A stretch of DNA of 64,000 nt, taken from assembly GCA_964647905.1 (NCBI GenBank), contig CAZYJR010000020.1, positions 1 to 64,000 of the forward strand. The letters are read 5' to 3'. This document shows positions 35,892 through 45,558 of the stretch, piece after piece; the first letter of the stretch is position 1; every line of letters begins with the position of its first letter. The DNA is from CAZYJR01 sp964647905. Its GTDB lineage: Bacteria > Desulfobacterota > DSM-4660 > Desulfatiglandales > HGW-15. Below the pieces are notes generated by a model, which was not told where the DNA came from, did no database searches, and worked only from the letters and a program-made list of their open reading frames with translations. A program made the translations under genes and the position numbers.

Positions 35892-36176
35892 GCCGGCCTC
35901 CCCAAGGCGGAGGAGCTTCGGGGCTCGGGTCTCCCCGGGCTCTCGGATGAGCTGTTCCACGACCGGATAGGAGCCCCGCCGGGCAGCGGGGTGAGCATGT
36001 GGCCGCGCAGCTTGAGCGATGATATGCCGCGTCTTTCCACGTGCTCGCGCCCTTCCCCGGCCGCGGATCGAATCACCGTGGGTGCTGTGTAGGACTCGGC
36101 CGCCCTGTATCTTTCCACTCCCCTCCTGGAGATGTTATTTCGGGTCTTCAATGGAACACGGACAACCGGTCCCTCA

Positions 36177-38063
36177 TCAATGCGCCTTGGGCTTGTCCAG
36201 GCGGGCGCGGAGCACCACCATGTCCCCTTCGTAGGATGTGGATATCTCGTAGTGGAGCTTCTTGAAGAGCCGGATCATGGCCCGGTTGGAGGGATCCGTG
36301 TATGCCGCCAGGGCCTTGATGCCTTGTTCCCGGGCGGTTTCCACCAGCTTCTCCTGTATCACCGTGGATATCCCCTTGCCCTGCCAGGACTTGTCCACGC
36401 TGAAGGCCACCTCCGCCGTGTTGGAGGCCGGCTCCAGGAAGTACCCGCCGACCGCTATGACCCGCTCGTAACCCGGATCGCCGATGACCGCCACTATGGC
36501 CATGTCGTGGATGTAGTCCACCTGGAAGAGCCCGGCCACGTCCTCCCTGGCGAAGGCGGTCTTCTCGTGCATGAATCGCCGCACCACATCCCTGCGGTCC
36601 AGGCTGTAGAAGTGCTCCTGCACGGCCCGCTCGTCAGTGGGCCTGGCGGGCCTGAAAAGGACGCGGCGCCCCTCCATCACCCTGGTCTCCTCCACCTTGA
36701 GGGGGTAGACGCTCCTGATGCTCTCGGCCAGGGTCCTCTCCTGACCCAAGAGGCCCATTTGCTTGGCCTCGTGAAAGAGTCGGTCGCGGAAATCGGGGTG
36801 GGCCACACTGATCAGGGCTATGGCCCGCTCCTGGAGGCTTTTGCCGAAGAGATTGACCACCCCGTACTCGGTGACCACGTACTGGACGTCACCGCGGGGC
36901 ACCACCACCGGGATATCCCCCAGGGAAGGTACTATTCGGCTGGCCTTCCCGTCCATGGTGGTGGAGAACATCATGATCAGGTTCTTCCCCCCGTCTGATC
37001 TGGCCGCACCCTGGACAAAGTCCATGAACCCGTTTACTCCGGTGAAGTGGTTGTAGAGCAGGGCGTCGGCTCCCACCTGTCCTGTCAGATCCATGGCCAT
37101 GGCCATGTTTATGGCCACCATGCGGTTGTGGCGGGAGATGACCCCGGGGTCGTTGACGTAATCCGAAGGGTGAAACTCGATCCCTGGGTTGTCGTGAATG
37201 AACTCGTAGAGGTCAGAGGAGCCGATGGCCCCGCTTGCCACCAGCTTTCCCGCGTTGAAGCCCTTCCGCCTGTTATTGATCACTCCCCTCGCGGCCAGGT
37301 GCATGATCCCGTCGCTCAGGAATTGGGTGTGGACCCCCAGGTCGTTCTTGTCCGACAGCCCGGCCAGAAGGGCCTGGGGCGTGGCCCCCAGGCTGATCTG
37401 CAGGGTGGAGCCGTCCTCGATCAGCTTGGCGGCGTGCCTGGCTATGAGATTGGCCGATGGGACTTCCGGCGGGCTCCCCACGGTCAGGATGTCCTCCTCT
37501 TGTTCCACCACCGCGTCCACCTCGTTGACGTGTATGAAGCTCCGCCCCATCACCCGGGGCATCTTGGGATTGACCTGGGCGATCACCAGATCGGCCGAGT
37601 GGGCCGCGGCCAGGGTCACGTCCACACTCACCCCCAAACTCATCCACCCGAAGTCGTCCGGCTCTGAGACCTGGATCAGGGCGGCGTGGAGCGGCATCTG
37701 GCGGGATTTGAACAGGCGCGGCACTGCCGAGAGGTTGACCGGGGTGATGAAGCGCTTGTTCGCTGAGAGCGCCCTGGGCTTGGCCGAACCCAGGTAGAAG
37801 GTGCGTAGATTGAAGCTCTGGCAGGCTGTCTGATCGGCCATCATGGTGAGCGGGACGGTCTCCAGGCTGAGGACGCGGACGATCTCAAGGTCGGACAGGA
37901 CCGGGGCGCGGGCGGCAAGCTCCCGCACCAGCGCCTGGGGCTCGCCGCAGGAAGACCCGGTGAATACCCGCTGGCCGCGGCGGATCAGGCCTACGGCCCC
38001 GGCCGCCGTGGTTCGTTTGGCCAGGTAATCATCCGGCCAATAGGGTCTCTTGGACTTGTCCAT
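36177..38063 (-). CDS. acetyl-CoA hydrolase/transferase fused to a GNAT domain
   Basis: About 628 residues. Residues about 1-430 are a CoA-transferase of the Ach1/4-hydroxybutyrate CoA-transferase family (AGAVGLIRRGQRVFTGSSCG, QISLGATPQALLAGL, INMAMAMDLTGQVGAD, YVVTEYGVVNLFGKSLQERA). The GxG transferase motif and a glutamate in the VVTEYG loop are visible. Residues about 465-628 are a GNAT domain (VAFSVDKSWQGKGISTVIQE). This fusion is known in Proteobacteria. Start at ATG 38063 (MDKSKRPYWPDDY); the open frame runs 97 codons further. It could activate acids with acetyl-CoA. Confidence 0.88.
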   Translation of the reverse strand: MDKSKRPYWPDDYLAKRTTAAGAVGLIRRGQRVFTGSSCGEPQALVRELAARAPVLSDLEIVRVLSLETVPLTMMADQTACQSFNLRTFYLGSAKPRALSANKRFITPVNLSAVPRLFKSRQMPLHAALIQVSEPDDFGWMSLGVSVDVTLAAAHSADLVIAQVNPKMPRVMGRSFIHVNEVDAVVEQEEDILTVGSPPEVPSANLIARHAAKLIEDGSTLQISLGATPQALLAGLSDKNDLGVHTQFLSDGIMHLAARGVINNRRKGFNAGKLVASGAIGSSDLYEFIHDNPGIEFHPSDYVNDPGVISRHNRMVAINMAMAMDLTGQVGADALLYNHFTGVNGFMDFVQGAARSDGGKNLIMMFSTTMDGKASRIVPSLGDIPVVVPRGDVQYVVTEYGVVNLFGKSLQERAIALISVAHPDFRDRLFHEAKQMGLLGQERTLAESIRSVYPLKVEETRVMEGRRVLFRPARPTDERAVQEHFYSLDRRDVVRRFMHEKTAFAREDVAGLFQVDYIHDMAIVAVIGDPGYERVIAVGGYFLEPASNTAEVAFSVDKSWQGKGISTVIQEKLVETAREQGIKALAAYTDPSNRAMIRLFKKLHYEISTSYEGDMVVLRARLDKPKAH

Positions 38064-38290
38064 TCGGCTTATTCTTTCAGCCCGACCGGCTGTTCTTGTT
38101 TGCCCTTGGTCTGCCCGCCCGCGATTTGAAGCCTTCCTTCCTGGTATGGCCTCTCCGGTACAAAGCATAGGAGATCGGGGTCCGGGAGTCAACCTGGGGC
38201 CCTCGGGATTGCGCCTTGACACGCCCCATGGGTTTGAATGAAAATAAAACGCCCCCGGCGGCCCGGTGTGGATTTTCCAAGGAGGAAGCC

Positions 38291-39586
38291 ATGAGTAAAC
38301 TTTTGAGCAATGCATCTCCTGAGTTCCGGAAGGCGCTGGAAGTGGGGCGTCCACCCAACGTGGCCCGCCTGTTCCCCAACTCCAAGGCCTTGATTGTCAG
38401 CGGCAAGGTAATAGACAGGGCCATGCTCGCCAAGGGCAAGGCGATTGCAATCGCAGCCAACGGCCGGAACCATTTCATAATAAGGGGGGCGCTGCTCGCG
38501 GCCCAACGGGCCAATGCAGCCCTGATCATCGAAATAGCCAAGTCCGAGGGCGGGGCCAATGCCTACTGCGCCGTCAACCTGTGGAATCTGGCCCGGCAGG
38601 TGGACTCCGTCTGCAATGAAATGGGCGTCACCGTCCCGGTGGCCGTGCATGCGGATCACTACGGGATCAAGGGGGAGGCGGATGCAAAGACGGCCAGGGT
38701 GGAGATCCCCAGCATGTTCGACGCCGGCGTCACATCCATAGCCGTTGATGCATCCCACCTGCCCGAGGCCGACAACCTGCTGGTCAATATAGATCTCCGC
38801 CCCTTTATACCCGGCTGGGCGGGCTACGAGACAGAGGTCGGGGAGATCAAAGGCCAGGCTGGGCTGTCCACGGTGGAAGAGGCGCTATTCCTCATACAAG
38901 GCCTGAACGCCCATGACATATTCCCTGACTGGATAGCCCTTAACAACGGCACCACCCACGGCATCCAGGACGCGGATGCGGGGATACAGGTGGAGCTTAC
39001 CGCCCGGATCCACGACGCCCTGGCCCCTTACGGGGTCTCCGGGGCCCAGCACGGGACCTCGGGGAACGATTCGGGGCGCCTGAGGAGGATCGCCAAGGAG
39101 ACCCGGACCACAAAGGCCAACGTGGCCACCGCCCTCCAAATGCTGACCTGGGGGGTGGAGGTCAATGAATACGGAAACGCCATATTGGATGAGAACGGAG
39201 AGTTCCTGAAGCAGAAGGACAAGGGGGTCACCGAAGAGCTATGGGCCGAGATGGCGGCCTATGCCAAGGAGAGGAAGTGGAAGAGCGGGGACTACAAAAA
39301 ACTCAACCTCCCCTTTGAGAACCGCCTGCTGGCCCAGCTGCGTGAGGTCAGGGAGCGCATGACCGAGGCTGTGGCGGAGTTCGTCTACGGGCTCATAGTG
39401 GATGTCTTCGACAGCAGGGATACCGCGCCCTTGGCCGTGGAGAACATATTGGAGGCCGGGTCGTACGACCCCGGGCCCAAGGCGCGGAGGATCGAGGACC
39501 CGGCCGAGTGGACCGAGGAAAAGATCCGGGAGCGCGGGGCGGCATTGGCGAGGGACCGGGGCCCCGCCGGGGACTTCGACGACTGA
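38291..39586 (+). CDS. class II fructose-bisphosphate aldolase family protein
   Basis: 431 residues with a strong ribosome site (AAGGAGGAAGCC-ATG). Motifs: VPVAVHADHYG (Zn-binding His), AVDASHLPEADN, and YGVSGAQHGTSGND near residue 255. Length exceeds typical FbaA (about 350) because of inserts and a longer C-terminus ending GPAGDFDD. Members of this branch act on fructose-1,6-bisphosphate or related sugar phosphates in gluconeogenesis. The stop abuts the start of the following HD-domain gene (TGAATG). Confidence 0.85.
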   Translation: MSKLLSNASPEFRKALEVGRPPNVARLFPNSKALIVSGKVIDRAMLAKGKAIAIAANGRNHFIIRGALLAAQRANAALIIEIAKSEGGANAYCAVNLWNLARQVDSVCNEMGVTVPVAVHADHYGIKGEADAKTARVEIPSMFDAGVTSIAVDASHLPEADNLLVNIDLRPFIPGWAGYETEVGEIKGQAGLSTVEEALFLIQGLNAHDIFPDWIALNNGTTHGIQDADAGIQVELTARIHDALAPYGVSGAQHGTSGNDSGRLRRIAKETRTTKANVATALQMLTWGVEVNEYGNAILDENGEFLKQKDKGVTEELWAEMAAYAKERKWKSGDYKKLNLPFENRLLAQLREVRERMTEAVAEFVYGLIVDVFDSRDTAPLAVENILEAGSYDPGPKARRIEDPAEWTEEKIRERGAALARDRGPAGDFDD

Positions 39587-40636
39587 ATGGAGCATCCTTC
39601 GGAAATACGGAACGGCAAGATTCACCCTTGGGTGGAGGAGCTCAAGGAGAACGACCTGGTCCGAGGGGACTACCTGGTCAAGTTCAAGCGACTGGGAATC
39701 ACCCGCAGGGGAGACCCCTACCTTAGCATGACCCTTGCGGACAGGACCGGCGAAGTGGAGGCGCGGGTCTGGGAAGGGGCCGAAGATGTCGGCGGGATGT
39801 TCGCCGAGGGGGATATAGTCTCGGTCGAGGGAAAGGCAGGGTCCTATCGGAACGAGGTCCAGCTCATACTCAGCCGGGTGGAGAAGTCCGAGGCGGTCTC
39901 GGATCCCTCCATCTTCCTGGAGTCCACGAGGCATGATGTAAAGGGGATGACGGCCGAGCTGAGGGAGCTCCTGGGCACGATGGAGGATCCCCACTTGCGG
40001 CGTCTCTCAGATCGCTTCCTCTCGGACCCCGAGTTCGCAACGGACTTCAGGCGGGCCCCGGCCGCCAAGAGCTTTCATCACGCCTATCTCGGCGGACTCT
40101 TGGAGCATACATTGAGCGTGTGCAGGCTTTCAGCGGCGGTCTCCGGGCACTACCCGGACCTGGACCGGGATCTGCTGCTTTGCGGTGCGTTTCTGCACGA
40201 TATAGGAAAGGTGCGGGAGTACACCTATAGCACGTATATAGACTACACGGACGAAGGGAGGCTGATGGGCCATTTGGTCCTGGGGGCCGCGATGCTGGAG
40301 CAGAGGCTCTCCGGGATCAAGGGGTTCCCCCGGTCCCTGGCCCTGAGGCTCAAACACCTGATCTTGAGCCATCACGGGGAGTTCGATTTCGGCTCCCCCA
40401 AGCGGCCCAAGTTCCTGGAGGCCTTTGCGCTTCACCTGGTGGACGACCTGGACGCCAAGATGAGCGGGCTGGACCGTTTCATGTCCCGCGACAGGCGTGA
40501 AGGGTCATGGACTGAGTTCAACAGGCTCTTTGAGCGGTATTTCCTCAAGGGGCCCATCCAGGACCGGGATCCCGCCTCCCGCGCCTTGGAGCCCGCTGAA
40601 GAGGACAAGAGGCAAGGGAGCCTCTTTTCCACTTGA
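39587..40636 (+). CDS. YhaM-type 3'-5' exoribonuclease (OB-fold + HD domain)
   Basis: 349 residues: an N-terminal OB-fold/tRNA_anti domain (GDPYLSMTLADRTGEVEARV, IVSVEGKAGSYRNEVQL) and an HD phosphohydrolase domain (FHHAYLGGLLEHTLSVCRLS, CGAFLHDIGKVREYTY, HLILSHHGEF, LHLVDDLDAKM). This architecture defines Bacillus YhaM/CbfA-like nucleases that trim RNA or single-stranded DNA. Starts immediately after the aldolase stop, so the two are co-translated. Confidence 0.9.
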   Translation: MEHPSEIRNGKIHPWVEELKENDLVRGDYLVKFKRLGITRRGDPYLSMTLADRTGEVEARVWEGAEDVGGMFAEGDIVSVEGKAGSYRNEVQLILSRVEKSEAVSDPSIFLESTRHDVKGMTAELRELLGTMEDPHLRRLSDRFLSDPEFATDFRRAPAAKSFHHAYLGGLLEHTLSVCRLSAAVSGHYPDLDRDLLLCGAFLHDIGKVREYTYSTYIDYTDEGRLMGHLVLGAAMLEQRLSGIKGFPRSLALRLKHLILSHHGEFDFGSPKRPKFLEAFALHLVDDLDAKMSGLDRFMSRDRREGSWTEFNRLFERYFLKGPIQDRDPASRALEPAEEDKRQGSLFST

Positions 40637-40711
40637 TCGTTCAAGGGCGGGGCGCCGCCGGAGGATGCAAGGCTCAAAGAGCGGGACTGCTCTCGTGGAG
40701 GCGGGAAAGGA

Positions 40712-41740
40712 ATGAGCCCATTGGAGGACATCGCTGCGAGCCGGGAGGGCGCCCGGGGGTTGGTGGACGGAAACAACCGCGAAATCAACTACCTGCGTGT
40801 CTCACTGACCGATCGCTGCAACCTGAGATGCATTTACTGTATGCCGCCCGAAGGGATTCGGCCTCTTCCCCACGGCGAGATCCTGACATACGAGGAGATC
40901 CTTCACGTGGTGCGCCTGGCCGTCAGCGGGGGCATACGCAAGGTCAGGCTCACAGGCGGCGAGCCGCTGGTCCGCAGGGAGGTCATGGGCTTCATCCGCC
41001 GCTTGGTGGAGCTCCCCGGCCTGGAGCAGGTGACCCTGACCACCAACGGGGTCCTGCTGGCTGAATGCGCGGGGGAGCTCAGGGACCGCGGTGTGACAGG
41101 GGTCAACGTCAGCCTGGACTCACTGCGCCCGGAACGCTTCGCCAAGATCACCAGAAGGGATCTCTTTCATCGCGTTCGGGACGGGCTGCTGGAGGCGGAG
41201 CGGGTGGGGTTCCGCTCCATCAAGATCAATGTGGTGGCCATGCGGGGCATAAACGACGATGAGATACTGGATTTCGCCCGGTTGAGCCTAGAGAGGCCTT
41301 ATCACGTCCGGTTCATAGAGTTCATGCCGGTAGGACTGGAAAACGGCTGGAACGACGACAGGTTCATACCAGCAGGCGAGATCCGGGAGCGGATACAAGA
41401 GGTCGGACCGCTCCGCCCCCTGGTTCACAGGCCCCTGGACGGACCCGCGGAGCGGTTCATGCTGGAGGGCGCCCGTGGAGAGCTGGGCTTCATAGCCGCT
41501 CTCTCGCACCATTTCTGCACCTTGTGTAACCGACTCCGCCTGACGCCGGAGGGGCACTTGAGGGGGTGCCTGTTCTCGGACCAGGAGATCGATCTGAAAG
41601 GCCCCATGCGGGCCGGTACATCGGACGAGGCCCTCATGGAGCGGATCCTGTATGCCGTGGAGAGCAAGCCCGGGTGGCACGGCCGCCTGGTGAACGCCCC
41701 CCGCAAGTGCACGCGGCCCATGTCCTCCATCGGGGGCTAG
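40712..41740 (+). CDS. moaA: GTP 3',8-cyclase MoaA
   Basis: Radical-SAM enzyme for the first step of molybdopterin synthesis: LTDRCNLRCIYCMPPEG carries the CxxxCxxC cluster (about residues 33-40), VRLTGGEPLVRREVM and VNVSLDSL follow, and the C-terminal cluster ligands are in CTLCNRLRLTPEGHLRGCLF. The C-terminus ends in SSIGG, and the conserved GG is needed for activity. It completes the molybdenum cofactor genes in the window and converges with the translocase-nuclease gene. Confidence 0.93.
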   Translation: MSPLEDIAASREGARGLVDGNNREINYLRVSLTDRCNLRCIYCMPPEGIRPLPHGEILTYEEILHVVRLAVSGGIRKVRLTGGEPLVRREVMGFIRRLVELPGLEQVTLTTNGVLLAECAGELRDRGVTGVNVSLDSLRPERFAKITRRDLFHRVRDGLLEAERVGFRSIKINVVAMRGINDDEILDFARLSLERPYHVRFIEFMPVGLENGWNDDRFIPAGEIRERIQEVGPLRPLVHRPLDGPAERFMLEGARGELGFIAALSHHFCTLCNRLRLTPEGHLRGCLFSDQEIDLKGPMRAGTSDEALMERILYAVESKPGWHGRLVNAPRKCTRPMSSIGG

Positions 41741-43659
41741 GTCCCGGAGTCCGGCCCTTGCCCACCTCCTCCGCCCAGGATCATCCTCCTGTCCCCGGAC
41801 GCCAGCAGCGGGGCCTGAAGCCTTACCGGCTCTCCTATGTCCTTGAAGAGCAGGTCGCCTTCCCCCAGGAGGTTTTCCGCCCCCCTCATCCCCAGGAGCA
41901 TATTGGATTCAATGGGCTTGTTCATCTTGAACGCGGCCCTGGCCGGGATGTTTGCATCCAACGCCCCCTTTACCACTTCCCGGCTGGGCTGCTGGGTGGC
42001 CATGAGCAGGTGTATGCCCGCCGACCTGGCCTTGGCCCCGATCCTGAAAACCAGGGATTCGACCTCGCGCCGCTCGGAACGGCCCCTGCTCACCAGGTCC
42101 GCGTATTCGTCGCAGATGCAGACGATCCTGGGCTCCACCCGCCCGGTGCGGATCATGTACTCCCCCAGGTCATCCGCTCCGCACTCCTGCAGGAGGCGGT
42201 AGCGGCGTTCCATCTCCTCGGCCATGGCGGAGAAGGCGTTTGGGGCCGGCTCCTCGTCGGGAAACACCAGGGCCCGGTCATTGAGGAGGAACGGGGATTC
42301 CGCCATGTCGTTGAAGGCGGTGCGTTTGGGATCGATCAGGACCAGCCTCAGGGTCTCCGGCGTGTTGGTGATAACCAGCCCGGCCAGCACCGACCTGAGC
42401 CATTCGCTCTTTCCGCTCCCGGTGGTGCCTGCGGCCAGGATATGGCAGTTTTCAGGCTGGGATAGGTCGGCGGAGACCAGGTCTCCCTCCAAGTCCACCC
42501 CCAGGATGATCCTGGAGCAGCCCCGGCTCGATCTCCAGGATTCGAGCTCCGAGCGGATCCGAGCAAAGTCGACCACCTCTCTGTCCGCTCGCTGGAGATC
42601 GGCCACCACCCTGCCGTCCGATATGTGGACCAGCGGCGGTGCGCTGAGCTTCAACCTGTGCTGCACCTCCCTGGCCACCTTCCGGACCCCCTGGATGGTG
42701 ACCCCCTTTTCCAGCTTCAGCGGGTAGCGCACAAAGGTGGGCCCTTCCACCGGGGGGCCGTCAATGGAGACCGGCCTGCCGTACTCACGGAAGATGGCGG
42801 CCAGCCGTTCGCCCTGCTCGTGGTGGGCCGGGGACTGTTCCGGCTCGCTCGAGGACACGGCGGCCGGGGGTTGTTCCTCCGGCGCTGGTCGAGCCACGCC
42901 GCTCCTCGGCCCGGGCGAGACCCCGGCAAGCACGCCGATCAGGGATACCAGCTTCTGCTGGGTCTTTCTCAGCTCGGGACCGGAAAACAGGATCTCTTCC
43001 ATTTCCGGCCTAAAGGCGACCAAGGCGGCTGGGCCCTGGGATTCCGGTCGGTTGGATCTGGTCAGGATGAGATGATACAAAGCTGCCTGAGCCAGGTCCG
43101 CCTCAGGGCAGCCCATGCCCAGCTTGAGCTCCACCAGGCACCAGCCCGGGCGGCCAGGGATCCTGATCACCAGGTCCGCCAGCCCGGTCAATCGCACGGC
43201 ATCGCTCCATTGAGGCATACGCAGCCCCAAGCTGAGGCGCTCGTCGGGGAAGAGCTTGATGCGGGCGCCGGGGCCCTTCTCAAAGTGGTCGCCGGCCTCC
43301 CATAGCAGGTCCACCATCCACCGGTTGAGGTTCTTGGCCGCTTCCCAGAGGGCGAGCACCCCGTCCGCAGACCCGTGCAGGCGGGCCTGCTCCCGTCCCA
43401 GGCGGGGGCCTATCAGCCGCTCGTAGATATGAGTCTCCAGGGCCCGGCGCCAGGCCTCCTTGTGAGGGGGTGTATCGCGCACCGCCTCCTGCCAGGAGCA
43501 GGGATGCCGGGGGCTGAAGAGTGAGGAAAAGGACTCGTGGAATATGCTCCCCAGGAGGCGGGCGGCGTGCACGGGGAGACGCTCGCCGCCCCCCTCCCCG
43601 CAGCCTGCACCTTGATAAACGGCCCTTCTGACTTCGCTTACCGAAAGCCTCACCGGCAT
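41737..43659 (-). CDS. FtsK/HerA-class DNA translocase with PD-(D/E)XK-like domain
   Basis: 640 residues. The N-terminal ~250 contains GLADLVIRIPGRPGWCLVEL followed by KLG: an Asp near 161 and E-L-K at about 176-178 fit a PD-(D/E)XK nuclease core (PDDEXK/Cas4-like). The C-terminal ~330 is an FtsK-type ATPase: HILAAGTTGSGKSEWLRSVL (Walker A, about 405), LRLVLIDPKRTAF, RIVCICDEYADL (Walker B, about 512), LLMATQQPSREVVKGALDAN and AAFKMNKPIESNMLLGMRGAE. No membrane helices, unlike cell-division FtsK. Last gene of a three-gene operon; 9 bp after the AAA+ gene. Role unknown; defence or plasmid-like DNA processing inferred. Confidence 0.8.
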   Translation of the reverse strand: MPVRLSVSEVRRAVYQGAGCGEGGGERLPVHAARLLGSIFHESFSSLFSPRHPCSWQEAVRDTPPHKEAWRRALETHIYERLIGPRLGREQARLHGSADGVLALWEAAKNLNRWMVDLLWEAGDHFEKGPGARIKLFPDERLSLGLRMPQWSDAVRLTGLADLVIRIPGRPGWCLVELKLGMGCPEADLAQAALYHLILTRSNRPESQGPAALVAFRPEMEEILFSGPELRKTQQKLVSLIGVLAGVSPGPRSGVARPAPEEQPPAAVSSSEPEQSPAHHEQGERLAAIFREYGRPVSIDGPPVEGPTFVRYPLKLEKGVTIQGVRKVAREVQHRLKLSAPPLVHISDGRVVADLQRADREVVDFARIRSELESWRSSRGCSRIILGVDLEGDLVSADLSQPENCHILAAGTTGSGKSEWLRSVLAGLVITNTPETLRLVLIDPKRTAFNDMAESPFLLNDRALVFPDEEPAPNAFSAMAEEMERRYRLLQECGADDLGEYMIRTGRVEPRIVCICDEYADLVSRGRSERREVESLVFRIGAKARSAGIHLLMATQQPSREVVKGALDANIPARAAFKMNKPIESNMLLGMRGAENLLGEGDLLFKDIGEPVRLQAPLLASGDRRMILGGGGGQGPDSGT

Positions 43660-43668
43660 GGGGTTTCC

Positions 43669-45558
43669 CTACTCATCCCAGAGGTAGCTCTCCGGGACGT
43701 ATTGAAAGAGAGCGGGCGGCGATCCTTCAAGGTATCCCACCAGCGCGGGGTTTTCGCCGGCCAGGCGCCTGATCGGGTCCTCACCGCATTCCAGCTCCCG
43801 GGCGGCCTCCTCCAGGGCCAAGATCTTTCGGGTCTCGAGGAGGGAGAGGACTCTCTGCAAAAGGGCCGGATCCCCCCGGTCGCGCTCCGCTCTCCTTCCC
43901 ACCACGTTCTCGGCCAAGTCCCTCAGCCTACCCTCCAAGGAGCGCCTGAGCCAACTCAGGACCGTGTCCTGGGATAACGTCGTTCCGCGGGCCGAGAGGT
44001 CTCCCGCCTTGGCGTCGGCCAGGACCGCCCTCAAGGCCTCCAACGCGGCCATGACCTCCTGGTCCGGTTGAATAAGGACCGCCCCCTCCTGCTGGAGCTC
44101 CTCCAGGTATTGACGCGTCTTCTTGGCCTGCTTTCCGATGGTCAACCACGGATGGCGCACCAGGAACAGGGAGTCCAACCCCCCTTGCTTGATCTGTGAT
44201 CTCACCCGCTTCAGGCGTCCGGCCAGGCTGTTCATGTTTCGGTGGTTGCACAGGCTGACTCCCACCCGCCGCCCCGGGCCGGCCAGGACCATGTCCACGT
44301 CCCTGAGATCGTTTGCATCCTCCTCCCTCCAGGCCTCGTCCAATACGTGCACCAGCAAAGGCAGGGCCCCGTGGACCAGGTCGTCGGTCTCCTCGGGGCT
44401 CAGGGTCCGGAGGGCGGATTCCTTCCTCCGCACCCACTCCCCCGCCAGGAAGTCTTCCACCGAGGATTCCACCGGACCGGCGGACCCTTGCAGGGAGGCC
44501 CCTCCAGTCCATGATTCGTATGCCTCGGCGCAGAATTGCAGGACCTCGCGAACGGTCCTCGGCTCGTCCTGCATGTGGGCCCGGAGCTTGCCCTCCAGCA
44601 CCCGAAAGAACCGCTCCTGCATGTTCGGGGCGAGCCCGCCCGACTCCAGGCGCACGCGGGCGAGCTCCAGGGCCTGGTCCGGGTCAAGGGGGTTGAGGCT
44701 TGACCTGTACACGGAGAGCCGGTCGTAGTTGGGCTTCATGACCGCCTCCTCCAGGACTTCGAGAAAGTAGGCCTGGACGCACGATACCATGAGTACGTTG
44801 GTGCATTCGTCATGGAGGTGCTGGGCCACCTGGCCCAAGGCGAAAAGCCCCTCCCTGTCCCTGGGGTACCTCTGAATCGCCTCCACCTGGTCGAAGCAGA
44901 ACAGTACAGGGATGGGGGCGAAGAGCCTGAGGAGCTCCTCCACTATCTCGCGGGCCAGGAATTCGGCGTCGCCCGGCTCTTCACCTTCTTCCTGGACCAG
45001 GGCCAGCCTCCTCATGCTGTGCTCGGGCAGGGATCGGCCCATGAGCCAGGCCGCCGCATCGCGCCTGAAGCGGCCTCTCAGGAGGTGCTCCAGGGCCAGG
45101 CAGAGGTTGGGCGAGAGGCGTCTTTCCTCTCCCAGGCGCTCGGTGAGCTCCCTGAGCTCGCCGGCCGAGACCCGCATCCTCCCGGCTATACGATGCAAAC
45201 GGGCCTTTGTCACCCAATCCAGTTGAGGTGTCCCTCCCCTCACCGGGCGGAGGAGGCTCTCCACAAAGCACTTCCTGATGTGCCGCCATATGCGGTGGGG
45301 GCTGGATTGGAGCCGGATGGACACGAAAAGAGCGGGCCTGCGGCTGCTTCGTATGTGGCTGTAGAGCCTTCCCAGGAGATGGGTCTTGCCCGTGCCCGCC
45401 TCGCCGAACAGGAGCACGGATGAGCTCCGGCGCTCGGATGCCACCCGGTCCAGGACCGCCAGGCAGAGCTCAAAGGCCTTCCTCCCGATATCCGGGACGT
45501 CCGCGCTGGGCTCGGACCAGGGGTCGGTGGCTATGGCTTGCCGGAACGGGTTTCCCAT
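43669..45558 (-). CDS. ORC/Cdc6-like AAA+ ATPase
   Basis: 629 residues: Walker A GEAGTGKTHLL (about 52-61), Walker B VLFCFDQVEAI (about 218-228), and sensor/HTH-like helices. Residues about 415-440 read NDLRDVDMVLAGPGRRVGVS and then LCN, like the beta-strand core of a PD-(D/E)XK fold (D...VEVK in active enzymes) with the catalytic E and K replaced by S and C. The C-terminus (ALVGYLEGSPPALFQYVPES) may bind DNA or a partner. It starts inside the 3' end of the preceding winged-helix gene (28-bp overlap). Predicted to load or regulate the adjacent translocase. Confidence 0.75.
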   Translation of the reverse strand: MGNPFRQAIATDPWSEPSADVPDIGRKAFELCLAVLDRVASERRSSSVLLFGEAGTGKTHLLGRLYSHIRSSRRPALFVSIRLQSSPHRIWRHIRKCFVESLLRPVRGGTPQLDWVTKARLHRIAGRMRVSAGELRELTERLGEERRLSPNLCLALEHLLRGRFRRDAAAWLMGRSLPEHSMRRLALVQEEGEEPGDAEFLAREIVEELLRLFAPIPVLFCFDQVEAIQRYPRDREGLFALGQVAQHLHDECTNVLMVSCVQAYFLEVLEEAVMKPNYDRLSVYRSSLNPLDPDQALELARVRLESGGLAPNMQERFFRVLEGKLRAHMQDEPRTVREVLQFCAEAYESWTGGASLQGSAGPVESSVEDFLAGEWVRRKESALRTLSPEETDDLVHGALPLLVHVLDEAWREEDANDLRDVDMVLAGPGRRVGVSLCNHRNMNSLAGRLKRVRSQIKQGGLDSLFLVRHPWLTIGKQAKKTRQYLEELQQEGAVLIQPDQEVMAALEALRAVLADAKAGDLSARGTTLSQDTVLSWLRRSLEGRLRDLAENVVGRRAERDRGDPALLQRVLSLLETRKILALEEAARELECGEDPIRRLAGENPALVGYLEGSPPALFQYVPESYLWDE

